A stretch of 64,000 nt of DNA. Source: Lachnospiraceae bacterium UBA4631 (lineage in GTDB: Bacteria; Bacillota; Clostridia; Lachnospirales; Lachnospiraceae). Below are positions 36,019 to 43,424 of the stretch, piece after piece (within the stretch, counting starts at the first letter, position 1; every line of letters starts with the position of its first letter). The stretch covers positions 124,001 through 188,000 of the forward strand of contig DHMX01000014.1 of the NCBI GenBank assembly GCA_002406015.1, given 5' to 3'. Position numbers and translations under genes: made by a program. The notes under the pieces are model-generated. The model worked only from the letters and a program-made list of their open reading frames with translations, was not told the DNA's origin and ran no database searches.

Positions 36019-36419
36019 TAAGGCTGATGATTCAAAATTCGATAGCTGCGATAAAGCTGTTCGCATAAAACAACACCGGACAGCCCGGTTGAAAGCGGCA
36101 TAGAGGACAGGGAAAGAGTTGGTATGTCTACCTCCGGCTGCGGATACCCAAGAAAGAAGCATATGCAGGAGCAACCGTGAATACCGAGATTATCCAGCAT
36201 GGAAGCAAATGCTTCCGAGGATGGGGTATCATATCCCGGAGTGATAAGAAAATAGCGGGTATGTTCAGAAGGATGCCCGCATATACGCTGAACGTCAACC
36301 GAAGGCTTACAGAAAATCTGGGTGGAGCAATAGGCACTCAGACGTTTGGTGTATTCTGCAATGGCATCGGCATCATGACGATTCATTTTTTTTAAGTTCA
36401 GATATATTTTATAGTTCAT
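36009..36419 (-). CDS. RlmH-like paralogue with degenerate SAM pocket but intact C-terminal tail
   Basis: A 136-residue minus-strand protein starting at ATG 36419 behind GAGGAA (10-bp spacing). It aligns with RlmH throughout: IAEYTKRLSAY corresponds to the N-terminal IAEYEKRL helix, and the end VVLCEQLYRSYRILNHQPYHK is a textbook RlmH C-terminus. The knot residues are eroded: GGSxG is replaced by LGYPQPE and TFPHQ(L/M)MR by PLSTGLSG. It is shorter than RlmH by about 23 residues. It converges with and overlaps the tail-less rlmH. The complementary losses suggest that the two proteins form an obligate heterodimer; this is inference from sequence. Confidence 0.8.
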   Translation of the reverse strand: MNYKIYLNLKKMNRHDADAIAEYTKRLSAYCSTQIFCKPSVDVQRICGHPSEHTRYFLITPGYDTPSSEAFASMLDNLGIHGCSCICFFLGYPQPEVDIPTLSLSSMPLSTGLSGVVLCEQLYRSYRILNHQPYHK

Positions 36420-36460
36420 ACTGTGTGTATTCCTCAAATCATGGATAATGGTTAATAATA

Positions 36461-36502
36461 AAAGAAAAACCGCAAGCTCCTGCTGCTTACAGGATTTGCG
36501 GG
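36461..36502 (-). terminator. Intrinsic terminator of the tRNA-Arg transcript (minus strand)
   Basis: Read on the minus strand, CCGCAA and TTGCGG plus an inner CCTG/CAGG helix form a hairpin followed by TTTTTCTTT. It lies just after the tRNA and before the minus-strand RlmH-like gene, so that gene needs read-through or its own promoter. Confidence 0.75.
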
Positions 36503-36507
36503 TAAAA

Positions 36508-36579
36508 TGCACCAGATAGGAATCGAACCTACGCACCTGGCTCCGGAGGCCAGTGCTCTATCCACTGAGCTACTGGTGC
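36508..36579 (-). tRNA. tRNA-Arg (anticodon CCG)
   Basis: The minus strand folds into a full cloverleaf of 72 nt: acceptor GCACCAG/CTGGTGC, D-arm GCTC/GAGC, anticodon stem CTGGC/GCCAG with loop CTCCGGA (anticodon CCG, reading CGG), T-arm GTAGG/CCTAT with loop TTCGATT, and discriminator A. CCA is not encoded. It is transcribed from a TATAAT promoter at 36590-36620 and ends in a hairpin terminator. Confidence 0.96.
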
Positions 36580-36589
36580 ATCGGTTAGT

Positions 36590-36620
36590 ATTATAACGCA
36601 AAAGTTCCAGATATGCAAAC
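36590..36620 (-). promoter_or_regulatory. Predicted promoter of tRNA-Arg (minus strand)
   Basis: On the minus strand TTTGCA (36620-36615) and TATAAT (36595-36590) are spaced by 19 bp, 11 bp before the tRNA 5' end. The minus-10 is perfect; the spacing is longer than ideal. Confidence 0.6.
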
Positions 36621-36626
36621 ACTTAT

Positions 36627-36655
36627 TGATTTTTTTTTTGCGGTTTGATAAAATA
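36627..36655 (+). promoter_or_regulatory. Predicted promoter of the 36703 gene
   Basis: TTGATT (36627-36632) and TAAAAT (36650-36655), 17-bp spacing, divergent from the tRNA promoter with the two minus-35 elements only a few bases apart. Confidence 0.6.
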
Positions 36656-36702
36656 CTACTGTTGTGATGAAGGGGAAGCTTATCACGAAAGGAAGCATGC
36701 AT

Positions 36703-37431
36703 ATGCAAAATAATTTTTGGAAAAAACTGGATGAGAAGTTTCATAAGATTCATTTTGAGGATACAGAGATTCATACAAAGGGAGAAACGGTTTATGTAAA
36801 TCCTACCGTTAAATTATTAATTGGCTGGGGGATATTTTTGATTGCGTTTCTCTTGTTTGTCATAATCGGCAAGCCGTTTGGAAACAAACCGGCAGAGGAA
36901 CCGGTACAGGATGTAAAGACGGATACAGAAGAGAATCTCGGATACACTCCATTTGAACGAAATATGTATCCGGAGGTTAATATGTTTGTGGAAAGCTATC
37001 TGAATGCCATTACCTCAGAGGACTTGAATGTGTTAAGTACGATGGTGGTGGATTCCACACCGTATAGCGTCGAATGGCTGCAACAGAGAAAGCAGTTTGT
37101 AGTGAGCTATTCCAATATAGACTGTTATACGAAGCCCGGACTGACAGAAGGCTCCTATGTAGTGTATGCAGTTGTAAATACCCAGATTCCGGAGGTAGAA
37201 GTACAGCCGTTAAGCATGCATCAGTTTTATTTGATTCCAAATGAATACGGTGGATTTTTACTGGATAATACAGTCGCAACCAATCCGGATATTCAGGCAT
37301 ATTTAACACAGGTTGAGCAGGATGAGGATGTAATTGCACTATATGAGAGTGTAAACCAGAATAATCGGGAATCCGCAGCACAGGATGAAGCATTACGGGC
37401 ATTCTATGAGAGAATCGGACAAACACAATAA
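36703..37431 (+). CDS. Uncharacterised single-pass membrane protein, NTF2-like outer domain
   Basis: I do not recognise a named family. The 242 residues have a charged cytoplasmic N-terminus (about 1-34), one hydrophobic helix (about 36-58, LLIGWGIFLIAFLLFVIIG), an acidic linker and an extracytoplasmic domain (about 90-230). The domain pattern (VNMFVESYLNAITSEDLNVL, then alternating strands YVVYAVVN, HQFYLIP, GFLLDNT) resembles an NTF2-like alpha+beta fold, possibly for ligand or peptidoglycan binding. ATG 36703 follows AAAGGAAG; ATG 36697 is an alternative. It has its own promoter and precedes a pseudouridine synthase gene. Confidence 0.7.
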   Translation: MQNNFWKKLDEKFHKIHFEDTEIHTKGETVYVNPTVKLLIGWGIFLIAFLLFVIIGKPFGNKPAEEPVQDVKTDTEENLGYTPFERNMYPEVNMFVESYLNAITSEDLNVLSTMVVDSTPYSVEWLQQRKQFVVSYSNIDCYTKPGLTEGSYVVYAVVNTQIPEVEVQPLSMHQFYLIPNEYGGFLLDNTVATNPDIQAYLTQVEQDEDVIALYESVNQNNRESAAQDEALRAFYERIGQTQ

Positions 37432-37438
37432 GGATTAG

Positions 37439-37460
37439 GAGACGGGCAGCTTCCCGTCTC
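37439..37460 (+). other. GC-rich hairpin just before the pseudouridine synthase start
   Basis: GAGACGGG (37439-37446), loop CAGCTT and CCCGTCTC (37453-37460) form a perfect 8-bp stem. No U-run follows (ATTGTGC). It lies 9-21 bp before the possible ATG starts of the next gene, so it may act as a weak terminator or modulate translation. Confidence 0.6.
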
Positions 37461-37481
37461 ATTGTGCATATGGAAAAGAAG

Positions 37482-38210
37482 ATGGAACAATCAAATAAGC
37501 AGACAGAACTAACAGAAATTCGAATTAATAAGTATTTAAGTGAAGCCGGAGTCTGTTCCAGAAGAAAGGCAGATGAATATATCGAGCAGGGACGGGTCAC
37601 GATTCATGGGATTCCGGTGGAAAAGGGAGCCTGTGTACCGGTGGATGCATCGGTGGAGGTGGATGGTGTTACGGTATGTCTGAAAAGACAACGGGTAACG
37701 CTTGCGTTTTATAAGCCGAGAGGTCTGGTGTGTTCCAGAAACGGACAAGGCTCTAAGACGGTGGCAGATTATTTACAGTATCCGGTTCCGCTTTATTATG
37801 TGGGACGGTTAGATAAGGAATCCGAGGGCTTACTGTTAATGACAAATGACGGAGATTTGGCAAATGCCATCAGTAAGGCGAGAAACGGGCATGAAAAGGA
37901 ATATGAGGTGACGGTAAATCGTCCGGTTACAAAGGCATTTATCCGACGGATGGCACAGGGCGTTCCGATTCTGGATACGGTTACACAGCCATGTAACATA
38001 TGGCAGACCGGAGAACGGGAGTTCACAATCGTTTTGAAACAGGGATTGAACCGGCAGATTCGACGTATGTGTGAAGCCTGCGGGTATCATGTAAGACGGT
38101 TAAAGCGGGTCCGGGTGATGAATATTACCTTAGGTGAATTAAAGACAGGTGAATTTCGGGAATTACAGCCGGAGGAAGAAGAACAATTACGTCAATTGTG
38201 CCGGTTATAA
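37482..38210 (+). CDS. RsuA/RluB-family 16S/23S rRNA pseudouridine synthase
   Basis: About 242 residues: an N-terminal S4 domain (IRINKYLSEAGVCSRRKADEYI, about residues 13-70) and a catalytic domain with VGRLDKESEGLLLMTNDGD (catalytic Asp in GRLD), ELTVNRP-like EVTVNRP and GLNRQIRRMCEACGYHV. It modifies uridines in 23S (RluB/RluF-type) or 16S rRNA (RsuA-type); the target cannot be told from sequence. The start is uncertain: ATG 37482 has a GGAAAAGAAG site, while ATG 37470 and GTG 37464 lie closer to the hairpin. Confidence 0.9.
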   Translation: MEQSNKQTELTEIRINKYLSEAGVCSRRKADEYIEQGRVTIHGIPVEKGACVPVDASVEVDGVTVCLKRQRVTLAFYKPRGLVCSRNGQGSKTVADYLQYPVPLYYVGRLDKESEGLLLMTNDGDLANAISKARNGHEKEYEVTVNRPVTKAFIRRMAQGVPILDTVTQPCNIWQTGEREFTIVLKQGLNRQIRRMCEACGYHVRRLKRVRVMNITLGELKTGEFRELQPEEEEQLRQLCRL

Positions 38211-38240
38211 AGGGCTTCACAAGAAAAGAAAGAGGTTATC

Positions 38241-40196
38241 ATGGGACAGTTAGAGCGAATGAAAGAATTAGTGGCATTGCTGAATCAGGCAGGCAGGGCT
38301 TACTATCAGGAAGATAGAGAGATTATGAGTAACCGGGAGTATGATGCATTATATGATGAACTCTCGGAGCTAGAGAAGAATACCGGGATTGTGCTTTCCG
38401 GCAGTCCGACCATTCATGTCGGTTACGAGGTTGTAAGTGAGCTGGAAAAGGAAGTGCATAGTTCCCCTATGCTCTCGCTGGATAAGACAAAGGATGTAGA
38501 AGCATTAGCGGCATGGCTAGGAAATCAAAAGGGACTGCTTTCCTGGAAGATGGATGGACTGACCGTTGTTTTGACCTATCGGGAAGGTGAATTAATAAAG
38601 GCAGTTACCAGAGGAAACGGTGAGGTAGGGGAAGTAATTACGAATAATGCCAGAACTTTCCGGAATATTCCCGGACGGATTCCGTATCAGGGAGAACTGG
38701 TAATACGGGGAGAAGCCGTTATTAAATATTCTGATTTTGAACGGATAAACGCAGAGCTTGAGGATGTGGATGCCAAATACAAAAATCCGAGAAATCTGTG
38801 CAGCGGAACGGTACGTCAGTTAAACAGTGAGATTACGGCAAACAGAAATGTATATTTCTTTGCATTTAACCTGGTTGAGGTAGCGGATGTGGATTTTCAT
38901 AATTCCATGCAGGAGCGGTTTCAATTCCTTTCGGATTTGGGCTTTGAGGTAGTGGAATACCGGATGGTAACGCAGGAAACCATTCGGCAGGCGGTACAGG
39001 AGTTTGCCGGACGGATTCAGAAGAATGATTTTCCTTCGGACGGATTGGTTTTGCTGTATGATGATATTGCATACGGAAAGAGTCTGGGAACCACTGCAAA
39101 ATTTCCGCGGGATTCCATTGCATTTAAATGGGCGGATGAACTGGCGACTACGCATTTACTGGATATTGAATGGAGTCCGTCCAGAACCGGACTGATTAAT
39201 CCGGTAGCGGTATTTGAACCGGTAGAGCTGGAGGGAACCACCGTCAGCCGGGCGAGTATGCATAATATCAGTATACTGGAAAGCTATCAGATGGGAAAAG
39301 GAGACGAGATTACCGTCTTTAAGGCGAACATGATTATTCCGCAGGTAGCTGAGAACCTGACGCGGAGCGGTACGATTCAGGTGCCGGTACATTGTCCTGC
39401 CTGTGGAGCACCAACCGAAATCCGGCAGGTAAATGATGTAAAGTCATTATATTGTACAAATGAATACTGTAGTGCCAAAAAGGTAAAGCTGTTCAGTCAC
39501 TTTGTTTCTAGAAATGCCATGAATATAGATGGAATGTCGGAGGCTACCATTCAAAGGTTTCTGGATGAAGGATTTTTGGAGGATTTGTATGATTTATACC
39601 GGTTAGAGCCATACAGGATGCAGATAGTTGTGCTGGAAGGCTATGGAGAGAAATCCTATGAGAATCTGCAAAAGTCCATTAACGCATCCAGAGAGACCAC
39701 CTTACCACAATTCCTGTACGGTCTTGGAATTATGAACATCGGAGTGGCAACCGCTAAGATGATTTGTAAACATTTTAAGAACCAAATTGATGCGGTACAG
39801 AATGCATCGGTAGAGGAGCTTCTTGAGATAGAGGGTATCGGACAGGTAATTGCAGAATCCTATGTGGCATATTTTGAAAATGAGGATAACCGCCACCGGA
39901 TAAGTGAATTACGAAAGGAAATCCATTTCAAGCAGGAACATACAGAAGAACAGGAGCAGATATTTGCGGGCTTGAATTTTGTGGTGACCGGCAGCGTTAC
40001 GCAGTTTGATAACCGGGATGCGGTAAAGGCAGTGATTGAGTCGCGGGGCGGTAAGGTAACAGGTTCGGTTACGTCTAAGACCAATTATCTGATTAACAAT
40101 GATATAACATCGAATTCCTCGAAGAATCAGAAGGCAAAGGAGCTTGGAATCCCGATTATTTCCGAGCAGGAATTTATAGCAATGCTGGAAGCGTAG
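38241..40196 (+). CDS. ligA: NAD-dependent DNA ligase LigA
   Basis: Replicative and repair ligase. The 651 residues have domain Ia, the adenylation motif SWKMDGLTVVL with nucleophile Lys103, OB-fold, a four-cysteine zinc finger (CPACGAP... YCTNEYCSAKK), helix-hairpin-helix repeats (LLEIEGIGQVIAESY) and a C-terminal BRCT domain (about 575-650, ending LGIPIISEQEFIAMLEA). It is about 20 residues shorter than the E. coli enzyme, and the residues before Lys103 (LLSW instead of the more common xEPK) mark a variant LigA group. Confidence 0.95.
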   Translation: MGQLERMKELVALLNQAGRAYYQEDREIMSNREYDALYDELSELEKNTGIVLSGSPTIHVGYEVVSELEKEVHSSPMLSLDKTKDVEALAAWLGNQKGLLSWKMDGLTVVLTYREGELIKAVTRGNGEVGEVITNNARTFRNIPGRIPYQGELVIRGEAVIKYSDFERINAELEDVDAKYKNPRNLCSGTVRQLNSEITANRNVYFFAFNLVEVADVDFHNSMQERFQFLSDLGFEVVEYRMVTQETIRQAVQEFAGRIQKNDFPSDGLVLLYDDIAYGKSLGTTAKFPRDSIAFKWADELATTHLLDIEWSPSRTGLINPVAVFEPVELEGTTVSRASMHNISILESYQMGKGDEITVFKANMIIPQVAENLTRSGTIQVPVHCPACGAPTEIRQVNDVKSLYCTNEYCSAKKVKLFSHFVSRNAMNIDGMSEATIQRFLDEGFLEDLYDLYRLEPYRMQIVVLEGYGEKSYENLQKSINASRETTLPQFLYGLGIMNIGVATAKMICKHFKNQIDAVQNASVEELLEIEGIGQVIAESYVAYFENEDNRHRISELRKEIHFKQEHTEEQEQIFAGLNFVVTGSVTQFDNRDAVKAVIESRGGKVTGSVTSKTNYLINNDITSNSSKNQKAKELGIPIISEQEFIAMLEA

Positions 40197-40254
40197 GAGA
40201 TAGATATACAGTTATAAACCGTATGCAGAAATAGTAAGAAAGAAGGAACATGAA

Positions 40255-41163
40255 ATGCCAATTCGAATAGCAAATGATTTACCGGTAAAAAAGATACTGG
40301 AAGCAGAAAATATATTTGTGATGGATGAAGACCGGGCAATGACACAGGATATACGACCATTGTCTATTCTGATTCTGAATCTGATGCCGTTAAAGGAGGA
40401 TACAGAGCTTCAGTTAATGCGAAGCCTGTCCAATACACCGTTACAGGTAAATATTACCTTGATTCGGACAGATTCCTATGAAGCAAAGCATGTTGCAAAG
40501 AATCATATGGAACGCTTCTATACAACCTTTGAAGAAATTAAAGATAAGAAGTATGACGGCTTGATTATTACAGGTGCTCCGGTAGAGCAGATGGAATTTG
40601 AACAGGTGGAATACTGGAAGGAGTTAACTGAGATTATGGATTGGTCCGAGCGGAATGTAACCTCTACGCTGCATATCTGCTGGGGAGCACAGGCGGGGCT
40701 TTACTATCGGTACGGAATCCCGAAGATTCAGCTTTCGGAAAAGATTTCAGGAGTATTTAAGCATTATACCTTCCATAAGAAGACACCGTTGGTTCGGGGC
40801 TTTGATGATTCCTTTCTGGTGCCGCAGTCCAGATATACCGGTGTCCGCAGGGAGGACATTCAGGCAAATGAACATCTGGAAATCGTAGCGGATTCCGAGG
40901 AAACCGGACCGTATTTGATAATCGGAGATGGCGGTAAGAATATATTCGTGACAGGGCATCCGGAATATGATACGGTTACACTGGATTTGGAATATAAGCG
41001 GGATGTTGGACGCGGACTTAATCCGCATATACCGGTTAATTATTATCCGGATAATGACCCGCAGCAGGCACCGGTTAAGTCCTGGCGGTGTCATGCCAAT
41101 ACCTTATATACAAATTGGCTGAATTATTATGTATATCAGAATACACCATATGATTGGTCGTAA
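40255..41163 (+). CDS. metA: Homoserine O-acetyltransferase (MetA type)
   Basis: First committed step of methionine synthesis. The 302 residues carry the catalytic Cys142 (HICWGAQAG) and the His235/Glu237 pair (VTGHPEYD) of the MetA family. Residue 111 is Glu (TGAPVEQ), the determinant reported for acetyl-CoA rather than succinyl-CoA specificity in Firmicute MetA, so acetyltransferase is the better name despite old HTS labels. No riboswitch fits in the 58-bp gap upstream. Confidence 0.94.
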   Translation: MPIRIANDLPVKKILEAENIFVMDEDRAMTQDIRPLSILILNLMPLKEDTELQLMRSLSNTPLQVNITLIRTDSYEAKHVAKNHMERFYTTFEEIKDKKYDGLIITGAPVEQMEFEQVEYWKELTEIMDWSERNVTSTLHICWGAQAGLYYRYGIPKIQLSEKISGVFKHYTFHKKTPLVRGFDDSFLVPQSRYTGVRREDIQANEHLEIVADSEETGPYLIIGDGGKNIFVTGHPEYDTVTLDLEYKRDVGRGLNPHIPVNYYPDNDPQQAPVKSWRCHANTLYTNWLNYYVYQNTPYDWS

Positions 41164-41201
41164 TATAAGAGAAAGAAAACAGCAGATAAAGGAGAATGGC
41201 T

Positions 41202-41726
41202 ATGAAAAAATTAGAGGATTATGTAGTTACCATTCCGGATTTTCCGGAGCCGGGCATTATGTTCCGGGATGTGACAAGTGTGATTCAGGATGCGGACGGC
41301 TTACAACTGGCAATTGACAGCTTACAGTCTCTTTTGGAGGGTGTGGATTTTGATGTGCTGGTGGGTGCAGAGTCCAGAGGCTTTATATTCGGAATGCCGA
41401 TTGCATATAATATGCATAAGCCGTTTGTTCTGGTTCGGAAGAAGGGTAAGCTTCCAAGAGAGACCGTATCTAAGGAGTATGCACTGGAATACGGAACTGC
41501 GGTTATAGAAATGCATAAGGATGCGATTAAGCCGGGGCAGAAGGTAGTTCTGGTAGATGATTTGATAGCAACCGGCGGAACAATGAAGGCGGCAGCAGAG
41601 CTTGTGGAAGAGCTGGGCGGAGAAGTCGTAAAGGTTATATTTTTGATGGAGCTGGCAGGCTTAAAGGGAAGAGATGCCCTGAAAGGCTATGATGTTGCTT
41701 CAGTGATTCGTTATGAAGGAAAATAA
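41202..41726 (+). CDS. apt: Adenine phosphoribosyltransferase
   Basis: Salvages adenine to AMP with PRPP. About 174 residues with IPDFPEPGIMFRDVT, GAESRGFIFGMPIAY, RKKGKLPRETVSKEY and the PRPP loop VVLVDDLIATGGTMKAA. ATG 41202 is placed by AAAGGAG 7 bp upstream; ATG 41196 is too close. The length is standard. Confidence 0.96.
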   Translation: MKKLEDYVVTIPDFPEPGIMFRDVTSVIQDADGLQLAIDSLQSLLEGVDFDVLVGAESRGFIFGMPIAYNMHKPFVLVRKKGKLPRETVSKEYALEYGTAVIEMHKDAIKPGQKVVLVDDLIATGGTMKAAAELVEELGGEVVKVIFLMELAGLKGRDALKGYDVASVIRYEGK

Positions 41727-41766
41727 TTGACAGAGCGGAAGGAAAAGACAGGCAGGAGGAACGGAT

Positions 41767-42888
41767 ATGGCAGGTTCGGTATATGGCAAATTATTTCGGG
41801 TGACAACATGGGGAGAATCGCATGGTGCAGGGCTTGGCGTTGTAGTGGACGGATGCCCGGCAGGACTGGAATTGTCCGAAGCGGATATTCAGACCTATTT
41901 GAACCGGAGAAAGCCGGGACAGTCAAAATATACAACACCGAGAAAAGAAGCAGATGCGGTGGAGATTATGTCGGGAATCTTTGAAGGAAAAACCACCGGA
42001 ACTCCGATTTCTATGATTGTTAAGAATCAGACCCAACGTTCTGCGGATTATAGTGAGATTGCAGGCTATTACAGACCAGGACATGCCGATTATACCTTGG
42101 ATGAAAAATATGGCTTTCGGGATTACCGGGGCGGAGGAAGGTCATCCGGACGGGAAACCATCGGAAGGGTTGCTGCGGGAGCAATTGCTGCAAAGATATT
42201 GCGAAGCTTAGGTATAAAGCTGGTTACTTATACGAAGTCGATTGGTCCGGTCTGCATTAATTATCAGAATTACGATGAAGCAGAGCTGTGGAAGAATGCT
42301 TTATATATGCCGGATGCACAGGCGGCAGAGCAGGCAGCCTTGTATCTGGAGGATAAGATGCGGGAGCATGATTCGGTCGGTGGTATCGTTGAATGTGTAG
42401 TGACCGGGATGCCTGCCGGTATCGGGGAACCGGTATTTGATAAGCTGGATGCTGATTTGGCAAAGGCATTGGTATCCATTGGTGCGGTAAAGGCATTTGA
42501 AATCGGAGATGGCATGGAGGCAGCACAGGCAATCGGGTCTGTGAATAATGATGCCTTTTATATGCAGGACGGACAGGTAAAAAAGAAAAGCAATCATGCA
42601 GGCGGAACCTTAGGTGGTATCAGTGACGGAAGTCCGATTGTTGTGCGGGCTGCCTTTAAACCGACACCGTCGATTCTTCGGGAGCAGAATACCGTCAATC
42701 GCTCCGGGGAGGATATTACCGTATCGATTAAAGGCAGACATGACCCTGTGATTGTACCGCGTGCGGTAGTGGTGGTAGAGTCCATGGTTGCATTGACACT
42801 GGTGGATGGAATATTTGAAAATATGAGTGCCAGAATGGACCGGATTTGCAAATTTTATAACCGGTCTTTTACACCGGATGACAAATAG
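41767..42888 (+). CDS. aroC: Chorismate synthase
   Basis: FMN-dependent conversion of EPSP to chorismate. The 373 residues have the three family signatures: GESHGAGLGVVVDGCPAG near the start, DYRGGGRSSGRETIGRVAAG, and the C-terminal RHDPVIVPRAVVVVESMVAL. It is part of the aromatic pathway together with the DAHP synthase at 61228, though the two are not linked. Length is normal. Confidence 0.97.
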   Translation: MAGSVYGKLFRVTTWGESHGAGLGVVVDGCPAGLELSEADIQTYLNRRKPGQSKYTTPRKEADAVEIMSGIFEGKTTGTPISMIVKNQTQRSADYSEIAGYYRPGHADYTLDEKYGFRDYRGGGRSSGRETIGRVAAGAIAAKILRSLGIKLVTYTKSIGPVCINYQNYDEAELWKNALYMPDAQAAEQAALYLEDKMREHDSVGGIVECVVTGMPAGIGEPVFDKLDADLAKALVSIGAVKAFEIGDGMEAAQAIGSVNNDAFYMQDGQVKKKSNHAGGTLGGISDGSPIVVRAAFKPTPSILREQNTVNRSGEDITVSIKGRHDPVIVPRAVVVVESMVALTLVDGIFENMSARMDRICKFYNRSFTPDDK

Positions 42889-42923
42889 GAGATAAACGGA
42901 AAATAAATAGAAGGATTTTCAGG

Positions 42924-42952
42924 TTTACAAATACGGTAATGTATGGTATTAT
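42924..42952 (+). promoter_or_regulatory. Predicted promoter of rpsO
   Basis: TTTACA (42924-42929) and TATTAT (42947-42952) with ideal 17-bp spacing. Transcription would begin about 42959, giving a leader of about 85 nt before rpsO. Confidence 0.7.
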
Positions 42953-42958
42953 GACAAC

Positions 42959-43043
42959 GTTGTGATGTAGCCAACGCTCGGGTATCGGACACTCCGACCG
43001 TATCTTAGTGTAGGCTGTATAATAAAAAAGGAGGAACAAACAC
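42959..43043 (+). promoter_or_regulatory. Structured 5' leader of rpsO, probable S15 autoregulatory element
   Basis: AGCC (42969-42972) can pair with GGCT (43013-43016), enclosing a second helix TCGGA-CAC-TCCGA (42985-42997) with flanking GG/CC pairs, just before the AAAGGAGG ribosome site. S15 represses its own mRNA through varied leader structures in many bacteria. That this one binds S15 is inference. Confidence 0.5.
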
Positions 43044-43310
43044 ATGATTACAACAGCACAGAAAGCAGAAATTATCAAAGAGTATGGTCGTTCAGAGGGT
43101 GATACCGGTTCACCGGAGGTGCAGGTTGCATTATTAACTGCACGTATCAACGATTTAACTGAGCATTTTAAGGCAAATCCACATGACCATCATTCCAGAA
43201 GAGGTCTGTTAAAGATGGTAGGTCAGAGAAGAAATTTATTGGCTTACTTAAAGAAAAAGGATATTAATCGTTACAGAACCTTGATTGAGAAGTTAGGCTT
43301 AAGAAAGTAA
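43044..43310 (+). CDS. rpsO: 30S ribosomal protein S15
   Basis: An 88-residue primary 16S rRNA-binding protein of the central domain. The sequence GDTGSPEVQVALLTARINDLTEH, HHSRRGLLKMVGQRRNLLAYL and YRTLIEKLGLRK is unmistakable. It is a single-gene transcription unit with its own promoter, leader and terminator. In many bacteria pnp follows directly; here the minus-strand ubiB-phasin pair is inserted between them. Confidence 0.98.
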   Translation: MITTAQKAEIIKEYGRSEGDTGSPEVQVALLTARINDLTEHFKANPHDHHSRRGLLKMVGQRRNLLAYLKKKDINRYRTLIEKLGLRK

Positions 43311-43317
43311 TTAAGAT

Positions 43318-43363
43318 AAAGAACCATCCGGACAGGAGTTTCCTGCTCGGATGGTTCTTTTTT
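43318..43363 (+). terminator. Intrinsic terminator of rpsO, possibly bidirectional
   Basis: AAAGAACCATCCG (43318-43330) pairs with CGGATGGTTCTTT (43348-43360), with an inner CAGGA/TCCTG helix and a T-run to 43363. The A-run on the left side could give a weaker terminator for the minus-strand ubiB-like gene ending at 43425. Confidence 0.92.
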
Positions 43364-43424
43364 GAAATGGTTCATTTTGAAATGATTTGATTTCTTCAAT
43401 GGCTCGTTCTATTTGTTCCATGCA

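Noticed and set aside
36016..36060. Frameshift as the cause of the missing RlmH tail in the plus-strand gene
   Set aside because: Neither other forward frame after 36000 encodes a PYHK-like tail; the tail is found only on the minus strand with its own complete upstream homology.
36177..36395. Plus-strand open frame of 72 codons
   Set aside because: It is antisense to the RlmH-like minus-strand gene, which has clear family homology and a ribosome site.
40197..40254. SAM or T-box riboswitch before metA
   Set aside because: Only 58 bp separate ligA and metA, too short for either, and no fitting helices were seen.
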